Shown one piece after another: positions 1 to 6,673 of a stretch of DNA of 14,498 bases; the first letter of the stretch is position 1; each line of letters opens with the position of its first letter. This DNA comes from an uncultured Collinsella sp. Its GTDB lineage: Bacteria; Actinomycetota; Coriobacteriia; Coriobacteriales; Coriobacteriaceae. The stretch spans positions 1 to 14,498 of the forward strand of contig USCS01000015.1 of the NCBI GenBank assembly GCA_900552875.1. The letters are read 5' to 3'. The notes under the pieces are model-generated. The model was not told the DNA's origin. It saw nothing but the letters and a program-made list of their open reading frames with translations, and ran no database searches. The position numbers and the translations under genes are program-made.

Positions 1-912
1 GGCGCGGCGCTCTGGTTTTGCGGTGGAGTAGAACGCGGCTGCGATGGCGGGAAGGCCAAAGAGCTTGACCCAGCCGGTGGCGGTAAAACCGGCCCACGGC
101 GCAAGTTCATTAAGGGGGCGCGTGCTATGGGAGAGGATGGGGAGCAAGCTGCTCCACGTGGCGTAGATGCCGTCGTTAATGACCAGGTTGTCGTAGTAGA
201 TCGGCATGTAGAGCAGGTGGTGCAGCCCCATGGGCTCGAGCGCTCGCTCCAAAAACACAAAGATGCCCACGCCAAAGGGGCCGACGCTCGTAAGTGCATG
301 GCGCAGCGTTTCGGTCATTGCGTATACGGAGGGCACGATGGCGGCCGAGATAGCGGCAAGGGCAAACACGGCAAAAAAGCTGATGAGGTAGACCAGCGAG
401 GAGCCCGAGAAGGTGCCGAGCCAATCGGGAACCTTGGCATCGTAGAAGCGGTCATGGATGGCGACGACGGTTGCCGATACCACCAGCGGGCCGATAATGC
501 CGGTGTCGAGCGTCTTGATGCCGTCGATGACGGTGATACCGTTGGCGGGGGTCAAAGATGACGGGTACTTAAGCCCAAGGTTGTCTCCGCTCAGCTTAAT
601 GATCTCGCTCAAAAAGAAGCAATAGGCAAAATAGGCCACGAGTGCCTCGAGGCAGCAGCGTGCCGGTTGCTTTTGGGCAAGACCGATAGGCAGCGCTACG
701 GCAAAAAGGAGCGGGAGGCGTTTAAAGACCGTCCATGAGCCGCGCTGGATGATGGCCCAAAAAACGTACCAAGGGGTTCCGTATACGGCGAGATCGCCGA
801 CGATGTCCGCAGTCGTTGCGAGAGCGGAGACGCCGACCATGAGGCCCGATATAGAAAACAGCATGGCGGGAGCGAACATTGCCCCGCCAAAGCGTTGGAT
901 TTTTTGCAGCAT
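1..912 (-). CDS. PTS EIIC, glucose/alpha-glucoside type (GlvC/AglA-like), 3'-truncated by window edge
   Basis: Membrane permease domain of a phosphotransferase system that imports and phosphorylates a glucoside. The first 304 residues are visible and the frame is open through base 1. The N-terminus MLQKIQRFGGAMFAPAML, the motif GIKTLDTGIIG (residues 131-141) and FLERALEPMGLHH (220-232) match the GlvC/MalX/PtsG EIIC family, closest by eye to alpha-glucoside permeases. Several hydrophobic segments are evident (about 11-33, 66-80, 87-105, 139-153, 171-196, 209-222). The ATG at 912-910 is chosen because GGAAGG lies about 6 nt upstream and homologues begin with the same residues. The gene diverges from the GntR/TreR-like regulator, the usual arrangement for a regulator and its PTS target. 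A shared operator-like palindrome lies at 954-965. Any C-terminal EIIB domain would be outside the window. Family assignment is firm; the sugar is inferred. Confidence 0.9.
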   Translation of the reverse strand, partial: MLQKIQRFGGAMFAPAMLFSISGLMVGVSALATTADIVGDLAVYGTPWYVFWAIIQRGSWTVFKRLPLLFAVALPIGLAQKQPARCCLEALVAYFAYCFFLSEIIKLSGDNLGLKYPSSLTPANGITVIDGIKTLDTGIIGPLVVSATVVAIHDRFYDAKVPDWLGTFSGSSLVYLISFFAVFALAAISAAIVPSVYAMTETLRHALTSVGPFGVGIFVFLERALEPMGLHHLLYMPIYYDNLVINDGIYATWSSLLPILSHSTRPLNELAPWAGFTATGWVKLFGLPAIAAAFYSTAKPERRA

Positions 913-953
913 GTTCTGCCTTCCGAATATCGAGGCGCGTTGCGCGTGGGGAA

Positions 954-965
954 ACGTTTAAACAA
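954..965 (-). promoter_or_regulatory. Predicted TreR-like operator, PTS promoter
   Basis: On the minus strand this reads TTGTTTAAACGT, matching 10 of 12 positions of the window consensus TTGTTTAAACAA. It lies just downstream of the -10-like TACAAT box and about 42 bp before the EIIC start codon, a position suited to repression. Confidence 0.55.
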
Positions 966-1075
966 TGGATTCATTGTAGAGGACCAGACGATTGTCGTGC
1001 CGGCAGTTTTGAGCGAAACCGATTTGGGCACGACAGAAACCGTCAACGGTTAAATCCTGTCGCTTTACCGATATT

Positions 1076-1106
1076 CGGTTTAAACAACTTTAAGAAATGC
1101 TATCGT
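1076..1106 (+). promoter_or_regulatory. Predicted promoter and operator of the GntR regulator gene
   Basis: CGGTTTAAACAA (1076-1087) overlaps the presumed -35 TTTAAA, followed by a 16-bp spacer and TATCGT at 1101-1106. The block GTTTAAACAACT and the downstream TATCGT recur almost identically ahead of the ABC operon (2050-2079), so the regulator would autoregulate with the same site it uses on the transporter. Confidence 0.55.
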
Positions 1107-1141
1107 GCCTAGCCGGAAATAAATAATGTAGAGGTGAAACA

Positions 1142-1861
1142 ATGCCAAAAGCGATATACGAAGGAATCTACCGAGAAATACGCTCGCGCATCATTAATGG
1201 GACCTATGCGTTTCAGGAGATGCTGCCAACCGAAGCCGAGCTGACCGCGGAATTTGGCTGCACGCGCAATACCGTCCGCCGCGCTTTGAGCATGCTGGCC
1301 GACGGGATGTTTGTGCAGCCCATACACGGCAAGGGCGTGCGCGTTATTTGGCTTAAGGGCGAAACCGACATGTTGGGCGCACTCGAAGAGGTTGAGTCGT
1401 TTGGCGAGTTTGCAAAACGCAGCAATGCCGTTGCATCGACGGACGTTAAGTCTTTTGAACATCTGGTCTGCACCGAGCAGCTCTCTCGTCGCCTGGGCTT
1501 TAGGGTGGGCGAGGAGCTTATTCGCGTAGTGCGTGTCCGAAGCCTCAACGGCAACGCGCGCCAAGTGGACCATGGCTATTTTTTGGCGTCGATCGCCAAG
1601 GGCCTGACCCCCGAGATCGCGGCAGATTCTATTTACGGCTATCTGGAGCACAAGCGCGGCGTCAAAGTGATGGCGAGTCGCCGTACGGTGAGCGTCGAGC
1701 TTGCCAACGATGAGGACTGCAGCTACTTGGACCTTGGCAAATACAACTGTGTCGCCGTCATGGAGAGCCAGTCATACACCTCGGATGGCATTTTGTTCGA
1801 GGTTACGCACGCCCGTACGCATCCTGAGATCTTCCACTACCGCGTCAACTCCAAGCGATAG
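1142..1861 (+). CDS. GntR-family (HutC/UTRA) transcriptional regulator, TreR-like
   Basis: Cytoplasmic sugar-responsive DNA-binding repressor of 239 residues, the usual length for the HutC subfamily. Residues 1-68 form the GntR winged helix, including LPTEAELTAEFGCTRNTVRRAL and the wing IHGKGVRV. Residues about 85-233 form a UTRA effector domain. The stretch YFLASIAKGLTPEIAADSIY and the following EDCSYLDL region resemble Bacillus TreR (same order: phosphate-sugar pocket, then ED..LLDL). The ATG follows GAGGTGA (1131-1137) with 4 nt spacing. It diverges from a PTS glucoside permease and precedes a sugar ABC operon. Palindromes of the form TTGTTTAAACAA, close to the known TreR operator TTGTATATACAA, occur at its own promoter, the PTS promoter, the ABC promoter and the malQ promoter. 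The likely effector is a phosphorylated disaccharide such as trehalose- or maltose-phosphate; this part is inference. Confidence 0.88.
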   Translation: MPKAIYEGIYREIRSRIINGTYAFQEMLPTEAELTAEFGCTRNTVRRALSMLADGMFVQPIHGKGVRVIWLKGETDMLGALEEVESFGEFAKRSNAVASTDVKSFEHLVCTEQLSRRLGFRVGEELIRVVRVRSLNGNARQVDHGYFLASIAKGLTPEIAADSIYGYLEHKRGVKVMASRRTVSVELANDEDCSYLDLGKYNCVAVMESQSYTSDGILFEVTHARTHPEIFHYRVNSKR

Positions 1862-1899
1862 CCGGCTAGCTCGCAGCCTGACGAGACTCATGCCCTCAA

Positions 1900-1954
1900 A
1901 GAGAAAACGCCCGGTCAAACCGACGATGCATCGGCTTGATCGGGCGTTTTCTCT
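1900..1954 (+). terminator. Terminator after the GntR regulator
   Basis: A perfect 14-bp stem AGAGAAAACGCCCG (1900-1913) / CGGGCGTTTTCTCT (1941-1954) continues inward through TCAA/TTGA and CCGA/TCGG with minor mismatches. The right arm contains GTTTTCTCT after the GC stem, so it acts as an intrinsic terminator, and the A-rich left arm could also stop minus-strand transcription. It lies 39 nt after the stop codon and separates the regulator from the ABC operon. Confidence 0.85.
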
Positions 1955-1972
1955 GCATTCGATAACAAATAA

Positions 1973-1984
1973 TTGTTTATACAA
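1973..1984 (+). promoter_or_regulatory. Operator-like palindrome, distal site of the ABC operon
   Basis: TTGTTTATACAA has the TTGT/ACAA arms of the other sites and is nearly identical to the known TreR operator form. It lies 64 bp (start to end) upstream of the promoter-overlapping site at 2048-2059, so it could be a second site allowing looping or cooperative binding. A further dyad, ACTTG-T-CAAGT, follows at 1986-1996. Confidence 0.45.
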
Positions 1985-2047
1985 AACTTGTCAAGTATCA
2001 AGTTGAAATTACCGTTCACCGAAGTTTTTCTACCGCTCTAGTAATAC

Positions 2048-2079
2048 TTGTTCAAACAACTAGCCAAATAGCGTATCGT
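2048..2079 (+). promoter_or_regulatory. Predicted promoter and operator of the sugar ABC operon
   Basis: TTGTT-CA-AACAA (2048-2059) is a dyad with perfect 5-bp arms. It overlaps a -35-like TTCAAA (2051-2056), which is followed by a 17-bp spacer and TATCGT (2074-2079). The arrangement mirrors the regulator promoter. Transcription would start near 2086, leaving a leader of about 80 nt. Confidence 0.55.
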
Positions 2080-2085
2080 ACAAAT

Positions 2086-2167
2086 CAGCAAAAGGGGCAA
2101 AGTCCCCGAGCCAATCTCCGAAGGCGGCGGCAAAGGGTGCCGCCACGGTGTGAAAGGGTGGATTGTA
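2086..2167 (+). promoter_or_regulatory. Structured leader of the binding-protein mRNA
   Basis: Two small hairpins precede the ribosome site: GGGG (2094-2097)/CCCC (2104-2107) and GGCGGC (2123-2128)/GCCGCC (2139-2144). The octamer AAAGGGTG occurs twice, once in the loop and right arm of the second hairpin (2132-2139) and once as the ribosome-binding site (2153-2160), 7 nt before the ATG at 2168. The pattern does not match a riboswitch class I know; it may simply tune translation or mRNA stability. Confidence 0.35.
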
Positions 2168-3484
2168 ATGAAGAACGAAATGAGCAGAAGGCAGTTCCTG
2201 GGCTTTGCTGGTTCCGCGGCTGCGGTTCTTGGTCTGGGTCTCGTGGGCTGCGGCGGTTCTGCTGGCTCCGGCTCCTCTGCTTCTGGTGACGCTGCCGAGG
2301 TCTACTTCCTCCAATTCAAGCCCGAGGTCGACAAGGAGTGGAAGGAGATCGCCAAGGCCTATAAGAAGGAGAAGGGCGTCGAGGTCAAGATCGTGACCGC
2401 CGCCTCCAACACCTACGAGGAGAAGCTCAAGTCCGAGATGTCCAAGAGCTCCGCTCCGACCCTGTTCCAGGTCAACGGCCCCACCGGTCTTAAGAACTGG
2501 AAGGATTACTGCGCCGACCTGTCCGATACCAAGCTCCGCGGTGAGCTCATTGACGACTCCCTGGCTCTGCAGTCCGACGGCAAGGATCTGGGTATCGACT
2601 GGGTCCAGGAGAGCTACGGCATTATCTACAACAAGCAGCTGCTCGAGAAGGCTGGCTACAAGGCCGAGGACATCAACTCCTTCGACAAGCTGAAGGCTTG
2701 TGCCGACGACATCCAGGCCCGCAAGGACGAGCTTGGTGTTGAGGGTGCCTTCACTTCCGCCGGCATGGATGACTCCTCCAGCTGGCGCTACACCACCCAC
2801 CTTGCCAACCTCCCGCTCTACTACGAGTTCGAGAAGGAGCACAACCAGGAGGACGACGAGATCAAGGGCGAGTATCTCGACAACTTCAAGCAGATTTTCG
2901 ACCTGTACATCACCGACTCCACCTGCGATCCTTCGCAGCTTGCCTCCAAGACCGGCGACGACGCCACCAACGAGTTCGCAACCGGCAAGGCCGTCTTCTA
3001 TCAGAACGGTTCTTGGGCCTACGCTGACCTCACCAAGGCCGGCATGACCGACGATCAGATTGGCATGATGCCCATCTACATTGGTGTCGACGGCGAGGAG
3101 AACCAGGGCCTGTGCTCCGGCGGCGAGAACTACTGGTGCGTCAGCTCCCAGGCTTCCGAGGATGCCCAGAAGGCAACCGAGGACTTCATGTATTGGTGCG
3201 TTACTTCTGACACCGCCACCAGCATCATCGCTGACAAGATGGGTCTGACTGCCCCGTTCAAGAGCGCTAAGGAGACCACCAACGTCTTCTCGCAGCAGGC
3301 CGTTGCCATGGCCAAGGACGGCAAGAAGACCGTCGCTTGGGACTTCGTCTACATCCCCTCTGAGGAGTGGAAGAAGAACCTCAAGCAGGCTCTGATTGCC
3401 TATGCTGCCGACAACAGCAAGTGGGACGGCGTCAAGAGCGCCTTCGTCGATGGCTGGAAGACCGAGAAGGCTGCTTCCGAGTAA
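2168..3484 (+). CDS. Sugar ABC transporter substrate-binding lipoprotein (CUT1 family)
   Basis: Extracellular solute-binding protein of 438 residues, typical length for family 1 (MalE/MsmE-like). It captures an oligosaccharide and delivers it to the permeases encoded downstream. The N-terminus has a twin-arginine motif SRRQFL (6-11), a hydrophobic core and a lipobox ending GLVGC with the lipidated Cys at residue 28, followed by a Gly/Ser/Ala linker to about residue 42. This indicates export by Tat and anchoring to the membrane. The body shows the family pattern: YNKQLLEKAGY, an aromatic-rich central region, and FATGKAVFYQNGSW. An in-frame GTG at 2150 would add six residues, but AAAGGGTGG sits between it and the ATG, so 2168 is preferred. 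Codon choice (GAG, AAG, TCC, CTG) is more biased than in neighbours, as expected of an abundant protein. First gene of the transporter operon; ligand probably a malto-oligosaccharide or other glucoside, by context only. Confidence 0.92.
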   Translation: MKNEMSRRQFLGFAGSAAAVLGLGLVGCGGSAGSGSSASGDAAEVYFLQFKPEVDKEWKEIAKAYKKEKGVEVKIVTAASNTYEEKLKSEMSKSSAPTLFQVNGPTGLKNWKDYCADLSDTKLRGELIDDSLALQSDGKDLGIDWVQESYGIIYNKQLLEKAGYKAEDINSFDKLKACADDIQARKDELGVEGAFTSAGMDDSSSWRYTTHLANLPLYYEFEKEHNQEDDEIKGEYLDNFKQIFDLYITDSTCDPSQLASKTGDDATNEFATGKAVFYQNGSWAYADLTKAGMTDDQIGMMPIYIGVDGEENQGLCSGGENYWCVSSQASEDAQKATEDFMYWCVTSDTATSIIADKMGLTAPFKSAKETTNVFSQQAVAMAKDGKKTVAWDFVYIPSEEWKKNLKQALIAYAADNSKWDGVKSAFVDGWKTEKAASE

Positions 3485-3515
3485 GCAGTTGCTGCCCAAG
3501 CTATCTGATTAGCGA

Positions 3516-3551
3516 CAGGGGGCGGGCAGACGTTGGTTTGCCCGCCCCCTG
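3516..3551 (+). repeat. Intercistronic hairpin between binding-protein and permease genes
   Basis: CAGGGGGCGGGCA (3516-3528) pairs perfectly with TGCCCGCCCCCTG (3539-3551) across a 10-nt loop. No U-tract follows, so it is not a classical terminator. A stable 3' hairpin here would protect the upstream binding-protein message after processing and so give more binding protein than permease, as the REP elements between malE and malF do in E. coli. Confidence 0.75.
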
Positions 3552-3571
3552 CATATTGAAAGGACCCTTCT

Positions 3572-4426
3572 ATGGGCAAAGCACTCAAGCGCTGGTGGCC
3601 GCTCTTTATGCTGCCCACGTGTCTGGCGTTTATGATCGGGTTCGTGATCCCCTTTATCCAGGGTTTCTATCTCTCGTTCTGCCAGTTTATTACCATCAAC
3701 AACACGCACTTTGTCGGTATCGAGAACTACGTGCGCGCACTGTCCGATCCGCAGTTTGCCACGTCGTTCTTCTTTACCGTGGCGTTTGCCTTCCTGTCGA
3801 CGGTGCTCATCAACGTGATCGCCCTCGCCATCGCGCAGGCGCTCACCCGCAAAGCGCTCAAGGGCACCAACATCTTCCGTACGATCTTCTTTATGCCTAA
3901 CCTGATCGGCGGCATCGTGCTGGGCTACATCTGGCAGATTCTGATTAACTGCCTGCTCTCCAACGTGGGCGCCCAGCTCATCGCCCTTAACTCTGCTGCT
4001 GGCTTCTGGGGCCTTATCATCCTGACCCTGTGGCAGCAGGTCGGCTACATGATGATCATCTACATCGCTGGTCTGCAGTCCATTCCGTCCGACTACATCG
4101 AGGCCGCCAAGGTCGACGGTGCCACGGCATGGCAGACGTTTTGGAAGGTTAAGATCCCTAACCTGATGCCGACCATCACTATCTGCCTGTTCCTGTCCAT
4201 CACCAACGGCTTTAAGCTGTTCGACCAGAACCTCGCCCTTACCGGCGGCGCTCCCGCGCACTCCACCGAGATGCTCGCCCTGAACATCTACAACACGTTC
4301 TATTCGCGTGCCGGTATCGCATGGCAGGGCATCGGTCAGGCCAAGGCGGTTATCTTCTGCATCCTGGTCGTAGCCATCTCCATGATTCAGCTTAAGGCCA
4401 CGAGGTCCAAGGAGGTGCAGCAGTAA
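3572..4426 (+). CDS. Sugar ABC transporter permease 1 (MalF/UgpA type)
   Basis: First of two inner-membrane subunits of a CUT1 importer, 284 residues, the usual size for this type (it lacks the long N-terminal extension of E. coli MalF). Six hydrophobic segments are apparent (about 10-38, 65-90, 103-128, 145-168, 199-212, 257-275). The cytoplasmic EAA loop EAAKVDGATAWQTFWKVKIP (177-196), which docks on the ATPase, is intact. The start ATG follows GAAAGGA with 8 nt spacing. Its TAA stop shares one base with the next gene's ATG (4426), indicating translational coupling. Gene order binding protein-MalF-MalG-ATPase supports one transport complex. Confidence 0.93.
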   Translation: MGKALKRWWPLFMLPTCLAFMIGFVIPFIQGFYLSFCQFITINNTHFVGIENYVRALSDPQFATSFFFTVAFAFLSTVLINVIALAIAQALTRKALKGTNIFRTIFFMPNLIGGIVLGYIWQILINCLLSNVGAQLIALNSAAGFWGLIILTLWQQVGYMMIIYIAGLQSIPSDYIEAAKVDGATAWQTFWKVKIPNLMPTITICLFLSITNGFKLFDQNLALTGGAPAHSTEMLALNIYNTFYSRAGIAWQGIGQAKAVIFCILVVAISMIQLKATRSKEVQQ

Positions 4427-5265
4427 TGAAACGCGATAAGGTTATCAACCGCGCGCTCTCGATTTTCTTTACGATTCTGTCGCTCGCGTGGATCTACCCC
4501 GTGTTCATGATTGCGCTCAATTCCTTTAAAAAGGCAACTGCAATCAGCACCACCACGGCATTCGATCTGCTCACGCCCGAGACGTTCAACGGTCTCGCAA
4601 ACTACATGCATGCCCTTAACGAGCAGGGCTTTGCCTCGGCATTTATGTACTCGCTCATCATCACGGTCACGTCGGTCGTGCTGATTCTGGTGTGCTGCTC
4701 CATGTGTGCTTGGTACGTAGTGCGCGTCAACAGCAAGATCTCGAACTTCTTCTATTACCTGTTCGTGTTTTCGATGGTCGTACCGTTCCAGATGCTCATG
4801 TTCACGCTGTCCAATTTGGCGGACCGCATCGGCTTCAACACGCCGTTCAACATCTGCTTTATCTACCTCGGCTTTGGCGCGGGCCTGGCGGTCTTTATGT
4901 TCGCCGGCTTTGTAAAGAACATTCCGCTCGAGATCGAAGAGGCGGCCATGATCGACGGCTGCAACCCGGTCCAGGTGTTCTTTAAGATCGTCCTTCCCAT
5001 CATGAAGCCCACCTATCTTTCGGTCGGCATCCTCGAGACCATGTGGGTCTGGAACGACTATCTTCTGCCCTACCTTACGCTCGACTCCACCAAGTACAAG
5101 ACCATTCCTATTTTGATCCAGTACTTCCGCGGCGGCTACGGCCACGTCGAGCTCGGCCCCATGATGGCCTGCATCATGATGGTCGTTGTCCCCATCGTCA
5201 TCATGTACATCTTCTGCCAGAAGTACATCATCGACGGCGTGGTGGCGGGTGCCGTCAAGGGCTGA
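4426..5265 (+). CDS. Sugar ABC transporter permease 2 (MalG/UgpE type)
   Basis: Second membrane subunit of the CUT1 importer, 279 residues, the standard length. Hydrophobic segments lie at about 10-32, 75-100, 108-128, 142-162, 196-215 and 240-262. The EAA loop runs from EEAAMIDGCNPVQVFFKI into the following LPIMKP (171-194). The motif MWVWNDYLLP (206-215) is characteristic of MalG-like permeases. The start codon overlaps the previous stop by one base, and a GGAGG core sits inside the 3' end of the upstream gene (AAGGAGGTGCAGCAGTAATG), giving a good ribosome site and 1:1 coupled expression with the partner permease. Confidence 0.93.
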   Translation: MKRDKVINRALSIFFTILSLAWIYPVFMIALNSFKKATAISTTTAFDLLTPETFNGLANYMHALNEQGFASAFMYSLIITVTSVVLILVCCSMCAWYVVRVNSKISNFFYYLFVFSMVVPFQMLMFTLSNLADRIGFNTPFNICFIYLGFGAGLAVFMFAGFVKNIPLEIEEAAMIDGCNPVQVFFKIVLPIMKPTYLSVGILETMWVWNDYLLPYLTLDSTKYKTIPILIQYFRGGYGHVELGPMMACIMMVVVPIVIMYIFCQKYIIDGVVAGAVKG

Positions 5266-5333
5266 TGCCGTAACTGTTTTGCAAGTTTTAGCGGTGCCCC
5301 TCAGCGCGGCGCTGCGTATCGAAAGGTAGAGAC

Positions 5334-6533
5334 ATGGCCGAGATCGTTCTCAAACATGTTCAGAAGGTGTATCCCAACAACGAGTCAAAAAAGAAGGGCT
5401 TCTTTGGCAAAAAGAAGAAGACCGAGCAGAAGAAGCACAACCTCAAGGTTACCGAGGACGGCGTGCTCGCGGTGGAGGACTTTAACCTCACCGTGCATGA
5501 CCAGGAGTTTATCGTTCTCGTCGGCCCGTCTGGCTGCGGTAAGTCCACGACGATGCGCATGGTCGCTGGCCTAGAGGACATCACCTCGGGCGACGTGCTC
5601 ATCGACGGCAAGCGCGTCAACGACGTGGCACCCAAGGACCGCGACATCGCCATGGTGTTCCAGAGCTATGCTCTGTACCCCAATATGACGGTGTACGAGA
5701 ACATGGCGTTTACGCTTGAGCTCAAGAAGGTCCCCAAGGACGAGATCGACCGTAAGGTTCGCTCTGCTGCCGAGATTCTGGGCATTACCGAGTATCTCGA
5801 CCGTAAGCCCAGGGCGCTTTCGGGCGGCCAGCGTCAGCGTGTCGCTATCGGCCGCGCCATCGTGCGTGATCCCAAGGTCTTCCTGATGGACGAGCCGCTG
5901 TCCAACCTGGACGCCAAGCTTCGTAACCAGATGCGTGCCGAGCTCATTAAGCTGCGCCACGAGATCAAGGGCACGTTCATCTATGTTACCCACGACCAGA
6001 CCGAGGCTATGACCCTCGGTGATCGCATCGTGGTCATGAAGGACGGCGTCGTCCAGCAGATCGCCACGCCGCAGGAGGTCTTCAACCATCCCGCGAACAT
6101 CTTCGTCGCCGGCTTTATCGGCGTGCCGCAGATGAACTTCTTCGATGCCCAGCTGGTGCGCTCGGGCAACGGCTTCACCGTCAAAACCGAGGACATGAAC
6201 GTGGCGCTCGCCCCCGAGACTTGCACTCAGCTTGCTCTCAGCTGGGACGGCGGCGACGTGAAGGAGATCACGGCCGGCGTGCGCCCCGAGCAGATCCTGC
6301 TTGCCGACAAGGACGAGGAGGGTGCGCTTCAGGGCACCGTCGAGGTGACCGAGCTCATGGGTTCGACCGAGCACGTCCACGTGACATCTCCCGATGGCCA
6401 GTTCGTCCTGATCATTCCCGTTGTCGACCTCGAGGCTAGGGGCTCGCTCAAGGCCGGCGATCCCATCTGGTTCAAGTTCGAGAAGAACGCGACCCATCTG
6501 TTCGATAAGGTGTCTGGCAAGAACCTTATCTAG
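5334..6533 (+). CDS. Sugar ABC transporter ATPase (MalK/MsmK/UgpC type) with Lys-rich N-terminal insertion
   Basis: ATP-hydrolysing subunit that drives the transporter, 399 residues. The nucleotide-binding domain has Walker A GPSGCGKST (64-72), Q-loop Gln110, signature LSGGQ (162-166), Walker B VFLMDEP (182-188), D-loop SNLD (190-193) and switch His220. Residues about 240-399 form the C-terminal TOBE/OB regulatory domain typical of MalK/MsmK ATPases (GVRPEQI at 315-321). Compared with the family, the segment between strand 1 (VQKVYP) and VEDFNL is extended by roughly 20-28 residues, rich in lysine (about 17-40). A 68-bp gap separates it from the permease, with AAAGGT upstream of the ATG. It is the last gene of the operon and may also energise other sugar transporters, as MsmK-type ATPases do in other bacteria; that is inference. 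Confidence 0.95.
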   Translation: MAEIVLKHVQKVYPNNESKKKGFFGKKKKTEQKKHNLKVTEDGVLAVEDFNLTVHDQEFIVLVGPSGCGKSTTMRMVAGLEDITSGDVLIDGKRVNDVAPKDRDIAMVFQSYALYPNMTVYENMAFTLELKKVPKDEIDRKVRSAAEILGITEYLDRKPRALSGGQRQRVAIGRAIVRDPKVFLMDEPLSNLDAKLRNQMRAELIKLRHEIKGTFIYVTHDQTEAMTLGDRIVVMKDGVVQQIATPQEVFNHPANIFVAGFIGVPQMNFFDAQLVRSGNGFTVKTEDMNVALAPETCTQLALSWDGGDVKEITAGVRPEQILLADKDEEGALQGTVEVTELMGSTEHVHVTSPDGQFVLIIPVVDLEARGSLKAGDPIWFKFEKNATHLFDKVSGKNLI

Positions 6534-6601
6534 GCCCGGTGCATCCAGGCCCTTCCTTTGGGCGACTGCGGTATTGCCATCCTTTTGCCGTGGTCACATA
6601 T

Positions 6602-6645
6602 AAGGCTCCCCTCCCGTCCGCTGGGCGAGAGGGGAGCCTTTCTTT
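6602..6645 (+). terminator. Terminator of the sugar ABC operon
   Basis: Perfect 12-bp stem AAGGCTCCCCTC (6602-6613) / GAGGGGAGCCTT (6629-6640) followed by TTCTTT. It lies about 70 nt after the ATPase stop codon. Confidence 0.9.
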
Positions 6646-6673
6646 GTGCCGGGGCTGTCCATCTGTCAGTTTG

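Larger units (their letters stand above)
913..1141. promoter_or_regulatory. Divergent promoter region between PTS EIIC and GntR regulator
   Basis: This 229-bp gap carries promoters in both directions. For the PTS gene (minus), a TACAAT -10-like box lies at 978-973 with no convincing -35. Immediately downstream is ACGTTTAAACAA (954-965), placed where bound repressor would cover the transcription start. For the regulator (plus), TTTAAA (1079-1084) and TATCGT (1101-1106) are 16 bp apart and the -35 sits inside the palindrome GTTTAAAC (1078-1085). Other dyads are a 9-bp inverted repeat 993-1001/1027-1035, AACCGT-CA-ACGGTT at 1038-1051 and ACCGA-TAT-TCGGT at 1067-1079. Promoter boxes are inferred from sequence only. 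Confidence 0.55.
1862..2167 (+). other. Regulatory gap before the sugar ABC operon
   Basis: This 306-bp stretch contains no gene. In order it holds the regulator's terminator (1900-1954), a distal operator-like palindrome (1973-1984), a dyad ACTTGTCAAGT (1986-1996), the promoter with overlapping operator (2048-2079) and the hairpin leader with the ribosome site (2086-2167). Confidence 0.75.

Noticed and set aside
2086..2167. Known riboswitch ahead of the ABC operon
   Set aside because: Short hairpins and an AAAGTCCCCGAGCC stretch were compared mentally with cobalamin, guanidine and fluoride motifs; none fits the conserved cores.
2060..3499. Long open frame on the minus strand opposite the binding-protein gene
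   Set aside because: Its low-complexity Val/Leu/Gly/Asp product mirrors the codon bias of the plus-strand gene, which has a clear family match, signal peptide and ribosome site.
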